This document shows positions 16,190 to 24,597 of a stretch of 64,000 nucleotides of DNA, one piece after another. The translations under genes and the position numbers were made by a program. Under the pieces are notes generated by a model. It made no database searches, was not told the origin of the DNA, and was given only the letters and a program-made list of their open reading frames with translations. Source of the DNA: Bordetella genomosp. 10 (GTDB lineage Bacteria; Pseudomonadota; Gammaproteobacteria; Burkholderiales; Burkholderiaceae_B); the NCBI RefSeq assembly GCF_002261225.1, contig NZ_NEVM01000002.1, positions 682,001 to 746,000 of the forward strand. The letters run 5' to 3'. Numbering within the stretch: the first letter of the stretch is position 1; every line of letters starts with the position of its first letter.

Positions 16190-17578
16190 TCAAGGCGGAA
16201 ATCCCGCTATCGTTTCCCGCACGGTCCGCAGCACGTCCGGCAAGTCCTCCAGCGGGACGGAACTCAGCCCTAATCGCAGCGCGTGCGGCGCATGCCGGGT
16301 GGTGGCGTAGGCCTCTCCTTTCGACACCGCGATGTCGCGCTGGGCGAGCGCCCGGGCGATGCGGTCCATGCGTAGCTCCGGCGGCAGCGGCAGCCACAGG
16401 AACAGGGACGCCGGATGCGCGATCGGGGTCGGGTCCATGCCCTGGAATACGCGCCGCGCGCAGTGCTGGCGTTGCCGCGCCTCGCGGCGCTGGCGTTGTT
16501 CCAGGCGCGCCAGCGTGCCGTCGGCGATCCAGCGCGTGCCCAAGGCCGTGACCAGCGTGGGCAGGCTCCAATGGCTGGCGCGGATATGGGCCCTCACGCG
16601 TCCGGCCACGGCCGGCGGCACGCAGACATAGCCATAGCGCAGCCCGCTGGCCAGGCTCTTGGAGAGGCTGGAGACATAGGCCGTGCGCTCCGGCGCCTGC
16701 GCCGCCAGGGGCGCGGGCGCGTTCGCCGCGAGGTGCGCGTAGACGCCGTCCTCGATGATCAGCAGGTCGTGGCGGCGCGCCAGCGCGACGAGCCGCCGGC
16801 GCTGCGCCTCGTTCAGGATCCAGCCCAAGGGGTTGTGCAAGGTGGGCATGGCGTAGAGGGCGCGGATGCGATGCCGGCGGCAGAGGGCGTCGAGCGCGTC
16901 CAGGTCGGGCCCTTCAGCCAGCGCGGGAATGGGGTGCAGCGCCAGGCCGTGCGCCTGCGCCGCCATTTTGAAGCCGGGGTAGGTCAGGGCGTCGGCGGCG
17001 ACGGCGTCGCCGGGCGCGAGCAGGGCGCCCATCACGCAATCCAGGCCGTGTTGCGCGCCGTTGACCAGGAAGAGGTTTTCGACGTCGGCGTCGATGCCGC
17101 GCGCGTGCGCCAGGAAGCCGCGCAGGGCGGCGCGGTCATGGCGCCGGCCGCCGGGAGGCTGCTGATGCAGCAGCGCCGCCAGGTCGCCGCCCGCGGCAAG
17201 CTGGCGCAGGGCGTCGCGCAGCATCTCGCCCTGGCCCGGCCAGACGGGATGGTTGAAGGACAGGTCCGCGGTGGCAGTGCTGGCGCGCGCTTCGTCGGCG
17301 GGATCCCATTCGTCCCCGGACGGGCGGTCGCGCACGAAGGTGCCGCGGCCGGTTTCGCCGACGGCCAGGCCCATGGCCTTGAGCCGAGCGTAGACGCCCG
17401 TGGCGGTGGCCACGGCGATGCCGTGCCGCGCGGCCAGGGCGCGATGGGTGGGCAGGCGCGCGCCCGGCGCCAGCCGGCCGGCGCGGATGTCGTCCGCCAG
17501 GCGCGCGGCGAGGGCGGCCGCGCCGGCGTTCTTGCCGTTGCCGGACAGCGCGGCGGGCGCCTTCGTTCGATGGGCCAT
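16190..17578 (-). CDS. MocR/PdxR-type regulator (GntR domain fused to aminotransferase fold)
   Basis: 462 residues from ATG 17578. An N-terminal winged helix (AGRLAPGARLPTHRALAARHGI, about 30-60) is followed by a class I aminotransferase-like domain. PLP contacts are visible: LHNPLG (Asn), IIEDGVYAHL (Asp) and the Schiff-base lysine in SLSKSLASGLRYGYV. MocR proteins use PLP as an effector to control nearby genes. It is divergent from a thioesterase gene, and the 90-bp gap holds an inverted repeat. A TTG/ATG start further upstream at 17611 is less likely because it would cover that repeat. Confidence 0.9.
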   Translation of the reverse strand: MAHRTKAPAALSGNGKNAGAAALAARLADDIRAGRLAPGARLPTHRALAARHGIAVATATGVYARLKAMGLAVGETGRGTFVRDRPSGDEWDPADEARASTATADLSFNHPVWPGQGEMLRDALRQLAAGGDLAALLHQQPPGGRRHDRAALRGFLAHARGIDADVENLFLVNGAQHGLDCVMGALLAPGDAVAADALTYPGFKMAAQAHGLALHPIPALAEGPDLDALDALCRRHRIRALYAMPTLHNPLGWILNEAQRRRLVALARRHDLLIIEDGVYAHLAANAPAPLAAQAPERTAYVSSLSKSLASGLRYGYVCVPPAVAGRVRAHIRASHWSLPTLVTALGTRWIADGTLARLEQRQRREARQRQHCARRVFQGMDPTPIAHPASLFLWLPLPPELRMDRIARALAQRDIAVSKGEAYATTRHAPHALRLGLSSVPLEDLPDVLRTVRETIAGFPP

Positions 17579-17591
17579 GATGCGTACCTGG

Positions 17592-17609
17592 GACAATTTT
17601 TTGATTGTC
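17592..17609. promoter_or_regulatory. Inverted repeat upstream of the mocR gene
   Basis: GACAAT-tttttg-ATTGTC is a perfect 6-bp inverted repeat placed 14-31 bp before the MocR start, in the gap shared with the divergent thioesterase gene. It is a candidate autoregulatory site; MocR sites are often direct repeats, so this is uncertain. Confidence 0.45.
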
Positions 17610-17668
17610 ATAGTCTACGCCGGTACGCTGCGGACATCCTTTCACATCGACATGGAGATCCTAAGCCC

Positions 17669-18151
17669 ATGGATACGTCCGCGCGTCTGCCCATTCTCGA
17701 ATTCCTGCGCCGCCAGATCGACGGCGGCCTGCCGGCCGGCGCGCGCACGTTCATGCGCTACCCCACCGCCATTTCCCAATTGCTGGACTTCCGCCTGATC
17801 GACGTGGGACAGGCCATGGCGGTCGTCGAACTGGACGCGGATGCCGCGCGCCATGGCAATCAGCAGGGCACCGTGCATGGGGGGATGTTGTGCGAGCTGG
17901 CGGACGCCGCCATCGGGACGGCGCATTCGACGCTGATGCAGGAAGGCGAGTCCTTCGCCAGCATCGACCTGAAGGCGACCTTCCTGCGGCCCGTGTGGAA
18001 GGAGCGCCTGCGCGCCCACGCCCGCGCGGCGCACGGCGGCCGCACCGTCAGCCACTATGTCTGCGACATCCTGCGGGAGGACGGCAAGCCGGTGGCGACG
18101 ATCGCCAGCGCGGTGATGACGTTGCGTGGGGACGGCGCGAAGGGACAGTAA
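17669..18151 (+). CDS. PaaI-family hotdog thioesterase
   Basis: 160 residues from ATG 17669 with GGAG 10 bp upstream. The hotdog signature GTVHGGMLCELADAAIGTA lies near residues 68-86, and the beta strands continue through SFASIDLKATFLRPVW. Family members hydrolyse acyl- or aryl-CoA esters in the cytosol. It is divergent from the MocR gene, its possible regulator. The substrate is unknown. Confidence 0.88.
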   Translation: MDTSARLPILEFLRRQIDGGLPAGARTFMRYPTAISQLLDFRLIDVGQAMAVVELDADAARHGNQQGTVHGGMLCELADAAIGTAHSTLMQEGESFASIDLKATFLRPVWKERLRAHARAAHGGRTVSHYVCDILREDGKPVATIASAVMTLRGDGAKGQ

Positions 18152-18235
18152 TGCCGCGTCCCGGCAGTTCGCGCCTTGCCCTGCGCATGCATCCATCGAT
18201 TTTCCATTTCGGGCCTGAACCCCCGCGGCACGGCG

Positions 18236-19105
18236 CTAGATCGTCACCGTCCCGCGGCCGATCTCGATGACGCGCCCGCCCACCTGCACCTGCCCGTCCT
18301 CGGTCACGTGCAGGCGCAAGGTGCAGGGCCGGCCGACCGCCTCGCCCTGGCTGACGAGATAGCTCGCCGGCAGGTCGCGTCCCTGTTGCAGCAGCCAGCC
18401 TCCCAGGTTGGCGCAGGCCGAGCCGGTGCCGGGATCTTCCACCACCGCGCCGCCCTTGCTGAAGAAATAGCGCGCCAGCACCCGGCCGGGCTGGCCGCCG
18501 CCGGGCGCCTTCTCGAAGGCGAAGACATAGGCCGTCTTGCGGCCCAGGCTGCTGGCCGGCCACGCCTCGAAGCCGCCGCTGTCCAGGGCGGCGCGGCGCA
18601 CGGCGTCGGCGCTGCGCACGGGCACCAGCAACTGGTCGGCGCCGGTGTCGATCCAGCGCGGGGCGTCCAGCAGGTCGTCTTCGCGCAGGCCCAGCATGGC
18701 GGCCAATCGCGCGGGCGGCATGGGTTCGGCGCGATGCTTGAGAGGGCCGGATTGCGGCGCGGTGAAGGTCCATACGTCGTCCCGCGACCACACCGGCACG
18801 ACGCCGGCCAGGAATTCCAGCTTCAGCACGGGCCCGGTCCCGCGCAGCTCGCGCACGACCTGCGAGGTGCCCAGCGTCGGATGCCCGGCGAAGCGCATCT
18901 CGTAGCCGGGCGTGAAAATGCGCACGCGCGCGTCGGCCTGGTCCGAGGGCAGGATGAAAGTGGTTTCCGACAGATTGAATTGCAGGGTCAGCGCCTGCAT
19001 GGTCGCGTCGTCCAGTCCGCGCGCGTCCTCGAACACGCACAACGGATTGCCGCCGAACGTCGATTCGGCGAAGACATTGAGAAGGCGGAACGCGTAGGTG
19101 GCCAT
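18236..19105 (-). CDS. PhzF-family isomerase/epimerase-like protein
   Basis: 289 residues from ATG 19105 (MATYAFRLLNVFAES, the usual PhzF beginning); an upstream in-frame ATG at 19138 is possible. Characteristic motifs are FGGNPLCVF, the catalytic glutamate in NLSETTFILP, GHPTLGTSQVV, and DPGTGSACANLGGWLL near the C-terminus. The diaminopimelate-epimerase-like fold is certain, but most members outside phenazine clusters have no known substrate. There are no phenazine genes nearby. Confidence 0.88.
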   Translation of the reverse strand: MATYAFRLLNVFAESTFGGNPLCVFEDARGLDDATMQALTLQFNLSETTFILPSDQADARVRIFTPGYEMRFAGHPTLGTSQVVRELRGTGPVLKLEFLAGVVPVWSRDDVWTFTAPQSGPLKHRAEPMPPARLAAMLGLREDDLLDAPRWIDTGADQLLVPVRSADAVRRAALDSGGFEAWPASSLGRKTAYVFAFEKAPGGGQPGRVLARYFFSKGGAVVEDPGTGSACANLGGWLLQQGRDLPASYLVSQGEAVGRPCTLRLHVTEDGQVQVGGRVIEIGRGTVTI

Positions 19106-19478
19106 GTCGGGAACGGGACAAAGGTTGGGATGGGGCATTGTAGGATGCCCGCAGCGTTTTTCCTGAATCCTGAATGTTGATCTGCCCGACGATCCATCTG
19201 TTCATACACCTGCCATCCTTAATGAATCAGTCGCGCCGTCTGCATCGCGTATTGCCGCGGGGCACGGCGTATCCGCGGGCTTCTGTCATGCAAAAAACCC
19301 GCGTTTAAAAGAAGCAGGCATATCAGCGCTCGGCGAACACGCGGCGATGCACAGGCGATGATCCTACATGTCCCGGATAGCGTAAAAAACGAGGCAAAAC
19401 CTGAATCATGCCGATTGCGGTTCGTGGACGAGGCCGGTAATAGAATCGCCTTTTTTGACGGCCCAGCCAGGGAGCGAT
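19106..19478. other. 373-bp intergenic region between divergent PhzF and NCS2 genes
   Basis: No gene was seen. The region holds the promoters of the two divergent genes: a sigma70-like promoter for the permease (separate entry) and an A-rich patch near 19290-19310 (GCAAAAAACCCGCGTTTAAAA). I looked for a purine riboswitch ahead of the permease and saw no convincing conserved core. Confidence 0.5.
19415..19443 (+). promoter_or_regulatory. Candidate sigma70 promoter for the NCS2 permease
   Basis: TTGCGG (19415-19420), a 17-bp spacer and TAATAG (19438-19443) stand 35 bp before the start codon. The match is four of six at -35 and four of six at -10, with ideal spacing. Confidence 0.4.
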
Positions 19479-21248
19479 ATGCCCACGACCATACTGCCGC
19501 CCGTCGTTCCGCCGCCGCGCCGGCGTCCCGCCGACCTGATCTATGGCGCGGACGATCGTCTCCCGCCCGCCACCCTGGGCCTGCTCGCCGTGCAGCATCT
19601 GGCCACCGCGCTGGCCCTGGTCGCCTATCTGCTGGCCGCCGCGCGCAGCGCGCAACTCGACACCGCGGACACCCAGTCGCTGCTGTCGGTCACGCTCATC
19701 GGCATGGCGCTGGCCACGGCCATGCAGGCATGGGGCGGCCGGATGGGCGCGGGCCGCCTGCTGGTGCACATGCCCAATCCCTTCATGATCACCTTCGCCG
19801 CCATCGCCATGCAGCGCCACGGCATGGGCGGCATGGCCACGCTGACCTTCGTCGGCGGCGTGGTGGCGCTGGCGATCAGTCCGCTGATGCGGCGGCTGCG
19901 GGCCGTCTTTCCGCCCACCGTGGCCGGCGTGGTGGTGTGCTTCGTGGGCATCTCGCTGATCGGCGTGTCGGTGCGCCATGCCCTGGGGCTGGACGCGCAA
20001 GGGGCGATAGACGGCACCAGCCTGGCCATCGCCGGCGTCACCCTGGGCGCCATCGTCCTGTGCTCGGTATGGGGAACGCGCGGCGTCCGCCTGCTGGCCT
20101 TGTTGATCGGGATAGGCGCGGGCGCGGCCATGGCGGCGATGCTGGGGCAGATCCATGGGGGCGAGGCCTTGTCGCGGGCGCCGTGGATGGCGCTGCCGCT
20201 CATCCATCCGCCTGATTTTTCGGTGACCTCGGATCTCCTGATCGCGGTGGGGCTGATCGCCGTGCTGTCGCAACTGGACACCGTGGGCAGCGTCATCATG
20301 ATGGAGAAAATCGAGGATGCCGAATGGCGGCGCGCGGACATGCGCGGCATCGGACGCGGCGTGCAGGCCAACGGGCTGGGCGATCTGCTGGGAAGCCTGC
20401 TGGGCGGCTATCCCACGGCCATTTCCTCGGCCAACATCGCGCTATGCCACGCCACGCGCTCGACCGCGCGCCGCATCGGCCTGCTGGCCGCGGCGTTCAT
20501 GGCGGCCATCGCCTTCCTGCCGCAGGTGACGCTGGCCTTGACCCTGATCCCCACCGCCGTGCTCGGCGCGGTGGAGTTGTACGCGGCGGCCTTCCTCATC
20601 GTATCGGGCATCGAGCTGATCGCTTCGCGGGCGGTGGACAGCCGCGGCATTTTCACGGTGGGCCTGTCCCTGTGCGCGGGGCTGGCGGTCATGTTCATTC
20701 CCGCCATGCCCAGGCAGGCGCCGGCCTCCATGCAATTGCTGGTGGGCAGCGGCTTTATCGTGGCCGGCGTCGCGGCCATCGCGCTGAACCTGTTTTTCCG
20801 CCTGGGCACCGCGCGCCAGGTGCAACGGGCTTTCGAGCCGGACGGCGCGCCGATCGGCGAGCAGACGATCGCCTTCGTCGAACGCCAGGGCGGGGCCTGG
20901 GGCGCGCGGCGCGACGTCGTGCAGCGCGCCGCCATGGCGGCGCTGGAAGCCGTGGACGTGCTGCAGCAGGATGGCCGGCGTCACCTGCGCGGCGTGCGCG
21001 GCATGTTCGATGAGTTCAATTTCGACATCGAGCTGCTGTACGACGGGCCGGCGCTGACGCTACCCGGCAAGCAGGGGGCCACGCTGCCGTGCCCGCCGGT
21101 CGACGACCTCGACGACAAGGGCTTCGACGCCGCCATCGAGGCGGCCGTGGCGCGGGTGTCGAATACGCTGGTGCGGCATTGGGCGGATCGCGTGGCGAAC
21201 GGCGCGCGGGGCGAGGAAAGGTATTTGCTGCTGCATTTCGATCATTGA
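19479..21248 (+). CDS. NCS2 xanthine/uracil permease family with a long soluble C-terminal extension
   Basis: 589 residues from ATG 19479 (AGGGAG 6 bp upstream). The membrane part has some 14 helices and ends near residue 447. The family signature region is present (LGDLLGSLLGGYPTAISSAN, then IALCHATRSTARRIG, about residues 303-335). Members import nucleobases with H+ or Na+. Beyond residue 450 about 140 soluble residues follow, ending YLLLHFDH. They show predicted helix and strand but no nucleotide-binding motif I can name. Typical NCS2 proteins stop near 430-480 residues. The extension is in frame and well coded. Confidence 0.85.
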   Translation: MPTTILPPVVPPPRRRPADLIYGADDRLPPATLGLLAVQHLATALALVAYLLAAARSAQLDTADTQSLLSVTLIGMALATAMQAWGGRMGAGRLLVHMPNPFMITFAAIAMQRHGMGGMATLTFVGGVVALAISPLMRRLRAVFPPTVAGVVVCFVGISLIGVSVRHALGLDAQGAIDGTSLAIAGVTLGAIVLCSVWGTRGVRLLALLIGIGAGAAMAAMLGQIHGGEALSRAPWMALPLIHPPDFSVTSDLLIAVGLIAVLSQLDTVGSVIMMEKIEDAEWRRADMRGIGRGVQANGLGDLLGSLLGGYPTAISSANIALCHATRSTARRIGLLAAAFMAAIAFLPQVTLALTLIPTAVLGAVELYAAAFLIVSGIELIASRAVDSRGIFTVGLSLCAGLAVMFIPAMPRQAPASMQLLVGSGFIVAGVAAIALNLFFRLGTARQVQRAFEPDGAPIGEQTIAFVERQGGAWGARRDVVQRAAMAALEAVDVLQQDGRRHLRGVRGMFDEFNFDIELLYDGPALTLPGKQGATLPCPPVDDLDDKGFDAAIEAAVARVSNTLVRHWADRVANGARGEERYLLLHFDH

Positions 21249-21271
21249 GCCGTTTTTATTGAACCCTTCGG

Positions 21272-22102
21272 CTAGGGCTTTCGTTGCCGCTGGCGATACT
21301 CGGACGGGGAGCATCCCACGAACCTGGCGAAATCCAGGGCGAGATGCGCCTGGTCGAAATAGCCGAGCTCGGTCGCCAGATCGGAAAGCGCGCCCGGGTA
21401 TCCCTCCGACAGCCGCCATGCCGCCTCCTGGATCCTGAATCGTTGGACCACCCATTTGGGAGGCACGCCGACGTAGTCGTGAAAGAGACGTTGCAGGCCG
21501 CGCAGGCTGCAATCCACCTCGCGCACGAATTGCTCGACGCTGGTCGGGCCGCCTTCCCGCGCCGCGATCGCCATCATGCCTGCTATCCGGTCGACCATGG
21601 GATCGGGTTCCGGAAGCCTGGGAAGAAGCAGGGCTTCCGCGGCCTGGACCATTTCCCGATCCGTGGCGCCGCGCAACACGATTTCCTCGGCTTCCAGTGG
21701 CGCCTGGTCCAGGATCATGCGCGTGGAGACCACGCGATCCGTTATCGCGGCGACGGGCTCGCGCAGGAAGGGCCGGAGGCCGCCGCAGCGGAACCTGACG
21801 CCGATGGCGCGGCCGCAGCCCTTTATCTCGCGGTCGAACACGCCTCGCATGACGCCGAACAGCGCCGTCTTGCCGGGGTCGAAGACCAGGTGGGCATTGG
21901 GGTAGGGCAGCACGCGCTGGATTTCCGGCGAGCGGTCCGCGAGGTCCCATTGCACCACCCAGTGGTAGTCGACGAAAGGGACGAGCGGCGCGGAGGGCGG
22001 GTACCGGTCCAGGCGAAAGCGCGCCTGCGCCCGCGTCGGGTCGAGCACGGCCTTGGGCAGGCGCGTTTGTTCAGGCGAAGGCGAACTGTCGTGTTTTTCC
22101 AA
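21272..22102 (-). CDS. AraC-family transcriptional regulator
   Basis: 276 residues. The N-terminal ligand-binding half begins near YPPSAPLVPFVDYHWVVQWD, a pattern seen in AraC regulators with a DUF6597-like domain. The C-terminal double helix-turn-helix is clear (SLRGLQRLFHDYVGVPPKWV ... LSDLATELGYFDQAHLALDF ... GCSPSEYRQRQ, about residues 190-272). It converges with the permease gene (23-bp gap) and is divergent from the GFA gene at 22160, a possible target. Confidence 0.9.
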   Translation of the reverse strand: MEKHDSSPSPEQTRLPKAVLDPTRAQARFRLDRYPPSAPLVPFVDYHWVVQWDLADRSPEIQRVLPYPNAHLVFDPGKTALFGVMRGVFDREIKGCGRAIGVRFRCGGLRPFLREPVAAITDRVVSTRMILDQAPLEAEEIVLRGATDREMVQAAEALLLPRLPEPDPMVDRIAGMMAIAAREGGPTSVEQFVREVDCSLRGLQRLFHDYVGVPPKWVVQRFRIQEAAWRLSEGYPGALSDLATELGYFDQAHLALDFARFVGCSPSEYRQRQRKP

Positions 22103-22159
22103 GACGGGCCTCCCGGCGTCCTATAGATTCTTCCCTTCCTGCCATGCAAGGAGAAGATC

Positions 22160-22516
22160 ATGCCAGAGAATCGTTATCGGGGCGGCTGCCAATGCGGCGC
22201 GGTCAAGTACGAGGTCGAGGTGGATATCGGCGGCGCGGTGGTCTGCAATTGCTCGCGCTGCAAACCGATGGGTTTCGTGCTCGCGTTCGCGCCGCGCGAC
22301 AAGTTCAAGCTCATCTCCGGCGCCGAGAACCTGACGGAGTATCGTTTCAATACCCACCAGATCCAGCATTTGTTCTGCCGCACCTGCGGCGTCCAGGGCT
22401 TCGCCTATGGCGAGACGAAAAACGGCGACAGGATCGCCGCCGTCAATCTCAATTGCCTGGAAGGGGTGGACGCCCGCGCCCTGAACCCGACGGCGGTGGA
22501 CGGACGCAGCGCCTGA
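22160..22516 (+). CDS. GFA-family zinc protein (glutathione-dependent formaldehyde-activating-like)
   Basis: 118 residues. The zinc ligands of the GFA/CENP-V fold are complete: CQCGAVKYE (residues 10-18), CNCSRC (about 30-35) and FCRTCGVQGF (about 72-81). Start ATG 22160 has AAGGAGAAG 8 bp upstream. Despite the name, most members have no proven reaction with formaldehyde. It is divergent from the AraC gene. Confidence 0.88.
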   Translation: MPENRYRGGCQCGAVKYEVEVDIGGAVVCNCSRCKPMGFVLAFAPRDKFKLISGAENLTEYRFNTHQIQHLFCRTCGVQGFAYGETKNGDRIAAVNLNCLEGVDARALNPTAVDGRSA

Positions 22517-22530
22517 CGCGCCGCGCAGTC

Positions 22531-23115
22531 CTACTGCAGCGTGCCCCAGCGCTCCACCGCCGCTTCGGCGGTCGCCCACTTCCAATTGGCCTGGTCCCGG
22601 CAAGCCGTGGCGGTGAACCATTGTTCCGGCGCATCGGCGGTATCGCCGTCCTGCACGGAAAAGGCGAATTCCTTGCAATCCGCCAGCGCCGACGAAAACT
22701 CGCGGGTCACGCGCACCTTGCCGTGGCCGTTCTCGACCGGCAGGAAGTGCTTGACGCGCCAAGTGCCGGTGCCGTCCACGGGCAACTGGCCGGCCGTCTG
22801 CGCAATGAGTATCTGCTGGTCCGCGTGCATGTTCTTCATGTAGCGGTTGACGGCCTCGTCGGTGACGGCCTGCACGGTGATGCCTATGCCGATGCCAACG
22901 GCCGGATTCGCGGTGACCACGCCGGAAGCCATCGCCGCCGCGGCGCCGCTTGCCGCGCCGATGGACGAGCAGCCGCTGGTCATGAGCGCAATGCAGCCGC
23001 CGAGCACGGCCAGCGCCGCCGGCACGCCCCATCGGCGCGCGCGGCGCTCATGCGGCGGGGAGGACGGCTGGTTGCGCGAGCGAGGGACCTTCCCTGGAAC
23101 GAGGCTCGTGCTCAT
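22531..23115 (-). CDS. Envelope protein of unknown function, paralogue of its upstream neighbour
   Basis: 194 residues from ATG 23115, which overlaps the stop of the upstream gene (ATGA). A hydrophobic segment (VPAALAVLGGCIALM) ends in TSGCSSIG, close to a lipobox, so it is probably exported and possibly a lipoprotein. A Gly/Ala-rich membrane-active-looking stretch (NPAVGIGIGITVQA) follows. The C-terminal half (WRVKHFLPVENGHGKVRV ... DCKEFAFSV ... WKWATAEAAVERWGTLQ) aligns along its length with the upstream gene. No known domain was recognised. Confidence 0.65.
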   Translation of the reverse strand: MSTSLVPGKVPRSRNQPSSPPHERRARRWGVPAALAVLGGCIALMTSGCSSIGAASGAAAAMASGVVTANPAVGIGIGITVQAVTDEAVNRYMKNMHADQQILIAQTAGQLPVDGTGTWRVKHFLPVENGHGKVRVTREFSSALADCKEFAFSVQDGDTADAPEQWFTATACRDQANWKWATAEAAVERWGTLQ

Positions 23116-23726
23116 TGAAGCGAGCCCCACCGGTCCGTCGCCGGCTCCGCCGAGGCCCATTTCCACGTCTTTCCATCGCGGCACACGGACGCGACGTAGA
23201 ACGCGCTGGAGGCCGCGGTGTCCTTGGTCGCGGGCTGGTCGACCGAGAAAACGATCTCCTTGCAGTCGAGTCCGCCGGTGCTTATGGTGCGGCTGACGGT
23301 CACGCGGCCGTGCGCGTCGTCCTCGATGGGGAAGGAGTGATCGATCGACCAGGGCGCCACGCCGCCCACGGCCAGCGGGCCGGCCGCCTTCGCGATGCTG
23401 TTCTGGGTATTGTTGTGGACCACCCGTTCGGTGTACTGGACCCCGGCCTTGGCCAGCGCGACGGCGCCCAGGCCGATGCCGGTCGCCACCGCGGCGTTGT
23501 TCGTCACCTTCGAGGCCAGGGCGGCGCCGCCGATACCGGCGCCCGCTTGCGCGCCTTCCGAATACAGCGAGCTGCAGGCTGAACAGCTCAAGCTCATGAC
23601 CGCGGCCGCGAGGACATACAACGTGACCCGTTTGCCGGAGGCTGGAGCGGGGCTGCTTGCCGGCTTGCCGGCGGGCATCGACGCCCGGTTTATCTGGTAA
23701 TTCTTCAGCGCTGTTGCTTCTCGCAT
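23112..23726 (-). CDS. Envelope protein of unknown function, first of a tandem paralogous pair
   Basis: 204 residues from ATG 23726 (GGAAAGAAG upstream); earlier in-frame ATGs lack such a site. A hydrophobic stretch (VTLYVLAAAVMSLSC) leads to SACSSLYSEG, a lipobox-like end, then Gly/Ala-rich helices. The second half shares the pattern of its neighbour: W-S-I-D-H-S-F-P-I-E, DCKEIVFSV, a conserved CRDG, and the ending W-A-S-A-E-P-A-T-D-R-W-G-S-L-Q. Two cysteines (in DCKE and VCRD) are conserved between the pair and may form a disulfide. No function known to me. Confidence 0.65.
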   Translation of the reverse strand: MREATALKNYQINRASMPAGKPASSPAPASGKRVTLYVLAAAVMSLSCSACSSLYSEGAQAGAGIGGAALASKVTNNAAVATGIGLGAVALAKAGVQYTERVVHNNTQNSIAKAAGPLAVGGVAPWSIDHSFPIEDDAHGRVTVSRTISTGGLDCKEIVFSVDQPATKDTAASSAFYVASVCRDGKTWKWASAEPATDRWGSLQ

Positions 23727-23894
23727 CTTCTTTCCGTGCGGCGAATGGTCGATGTTTCGACTATATGGCTTCCCTGGCGCGCTCGACATCGTCGAGTCGC
23801 CTTTGCGTGCTGCGCATTTTGGCGGAATACGGGTGAAAGAGTGATAAAAAATGAAACAAGAGCGGGTGTCTCCACGTTCTTTTTATTCAAACGC

Positions 23895-24519
23895 TTATGA
23901 AATCCTGGCGATAAAAGCCTTCCATTTCCGTCTGCTCTTCGTAAGCGCGTTTTCATGATCGTCGATCCGGTCTTTCAATTCCATGAATGCGCGCGTGACT
24001 TTGGGAATGGCGTCCTGAAAATGCCGGTCGGGGTCCAGCATGGCGCCCTCGCGGATCACCGGGTCGGGTAGTCGAAGCGTGGGCGTGGTGGGAACCACGC
24101 TCATTCCGACCGCGGCCGCCACGCGTCGAAGCTGCCGGTCGCAGCGGGTGCCGCCGTGCCCGCCATAGGTCACGATCATCGTGGGTTTTTCCCGCCATTC
24201 CCGGTACAGGTGATCGATGGCGTTCTTGAGTACGGCGGGATAGCCCCAGTTGAATTGCGGCGTAATGAAGGCGACGGCGGCGGCGCCCTGGATTTTCTCG
24301 CTCCACGCGAGGGTGTGGGCCTGCGTGTAGCGCCCCAGGGCGGGTATGTCCTGGCTCGTCGTCCATCGGCAGCCGCCATTGCGCGAGGTCGACGACTTCA
24401 TACAGGAAGTCCGGGCCGGCCCGCTGGGCGAGAGATTGCACCCATGCGGCGATCTGAGGGCACTTCCTGCCCGCTCGCGTGCTGCCCATGATCAGCAGCA
24501 CGGTTTTCCTTGCGTCCAT
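23895..24519 (-). pseudogene. NADPH-dependent FMN reductase, frameshifted
   Basis: The two halves of one flavodoxin-like reductase lie in different frames. ATG 24519 (AAGG 7 bp upstream) opens MDARKTVLLIMGSTRAGRK ... LPMDDEP in one frame. The rest (IPALGRYTQAHTLAWSEKIQ ... TPQFNWGYPAVLKNAIDHLY ... TYGGHGG) is in another, to the stop at 23895. The break is at about 24349, where one extra base in GAGCCAGGACATACCC destroys the expected E-P-G-I-P. Removing it gives a complete protein of about 207 residues. I see no slippery sequence, so this is a recent mutation or a sequencing error. Confidence 0.8.
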
Positions 24520-24536
24520 GGCGGCGCCTTCAAAAG

Positions 24537-24551
24537 CATGTACGATACATG
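24537..24551. promoter_or_regulatory. MarR-type operator, copy 1
   Basis: CATGTA-cga-TACATG is a perfect inverted repeat 18-32 bp upstream of the FMN reductase start, in the 64-bp gap to the divergent marR. Nearly the same site recurs at 24583. Confidence 0.65.
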
Positions 24552-24582
24552 TATTATGACGATCCCATGGGCAGGTGTAAAG

Positions 24583-24597
24583 CATGTACGATACACG
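24583..24597. promoter_or_regulatory. MarR-type operator, copy 2, covering the marR start codon
   Basis: CATGTA-cga-TACACG repeats copy 1 with one change, and the preceding bases AG are shared as well. The marR start ATG (24584) lies inside it, so bound MarR would block its own transcription or initiation. Confidence 0.65.

Noticed and set aside
18236..19105. Phenazine biosynthesis gene.
   Set aside because: PhzF-like proteins are widespread and no other phz gene is in the window.
19106..19478. Purine-type riboswitch ahead of the NCS2 permease.
   Set aside because: The expected conserved three-way-junction core was not found by eye; only a sigma70-like promoter could be supported.
24340..24360. 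Programmed frameshifting in the FMN reductase gene.
   Set aside because: No slippery heptamer, stop-codon context or downstream pseudoknot was seen; a plain one-base insertion explains it better.
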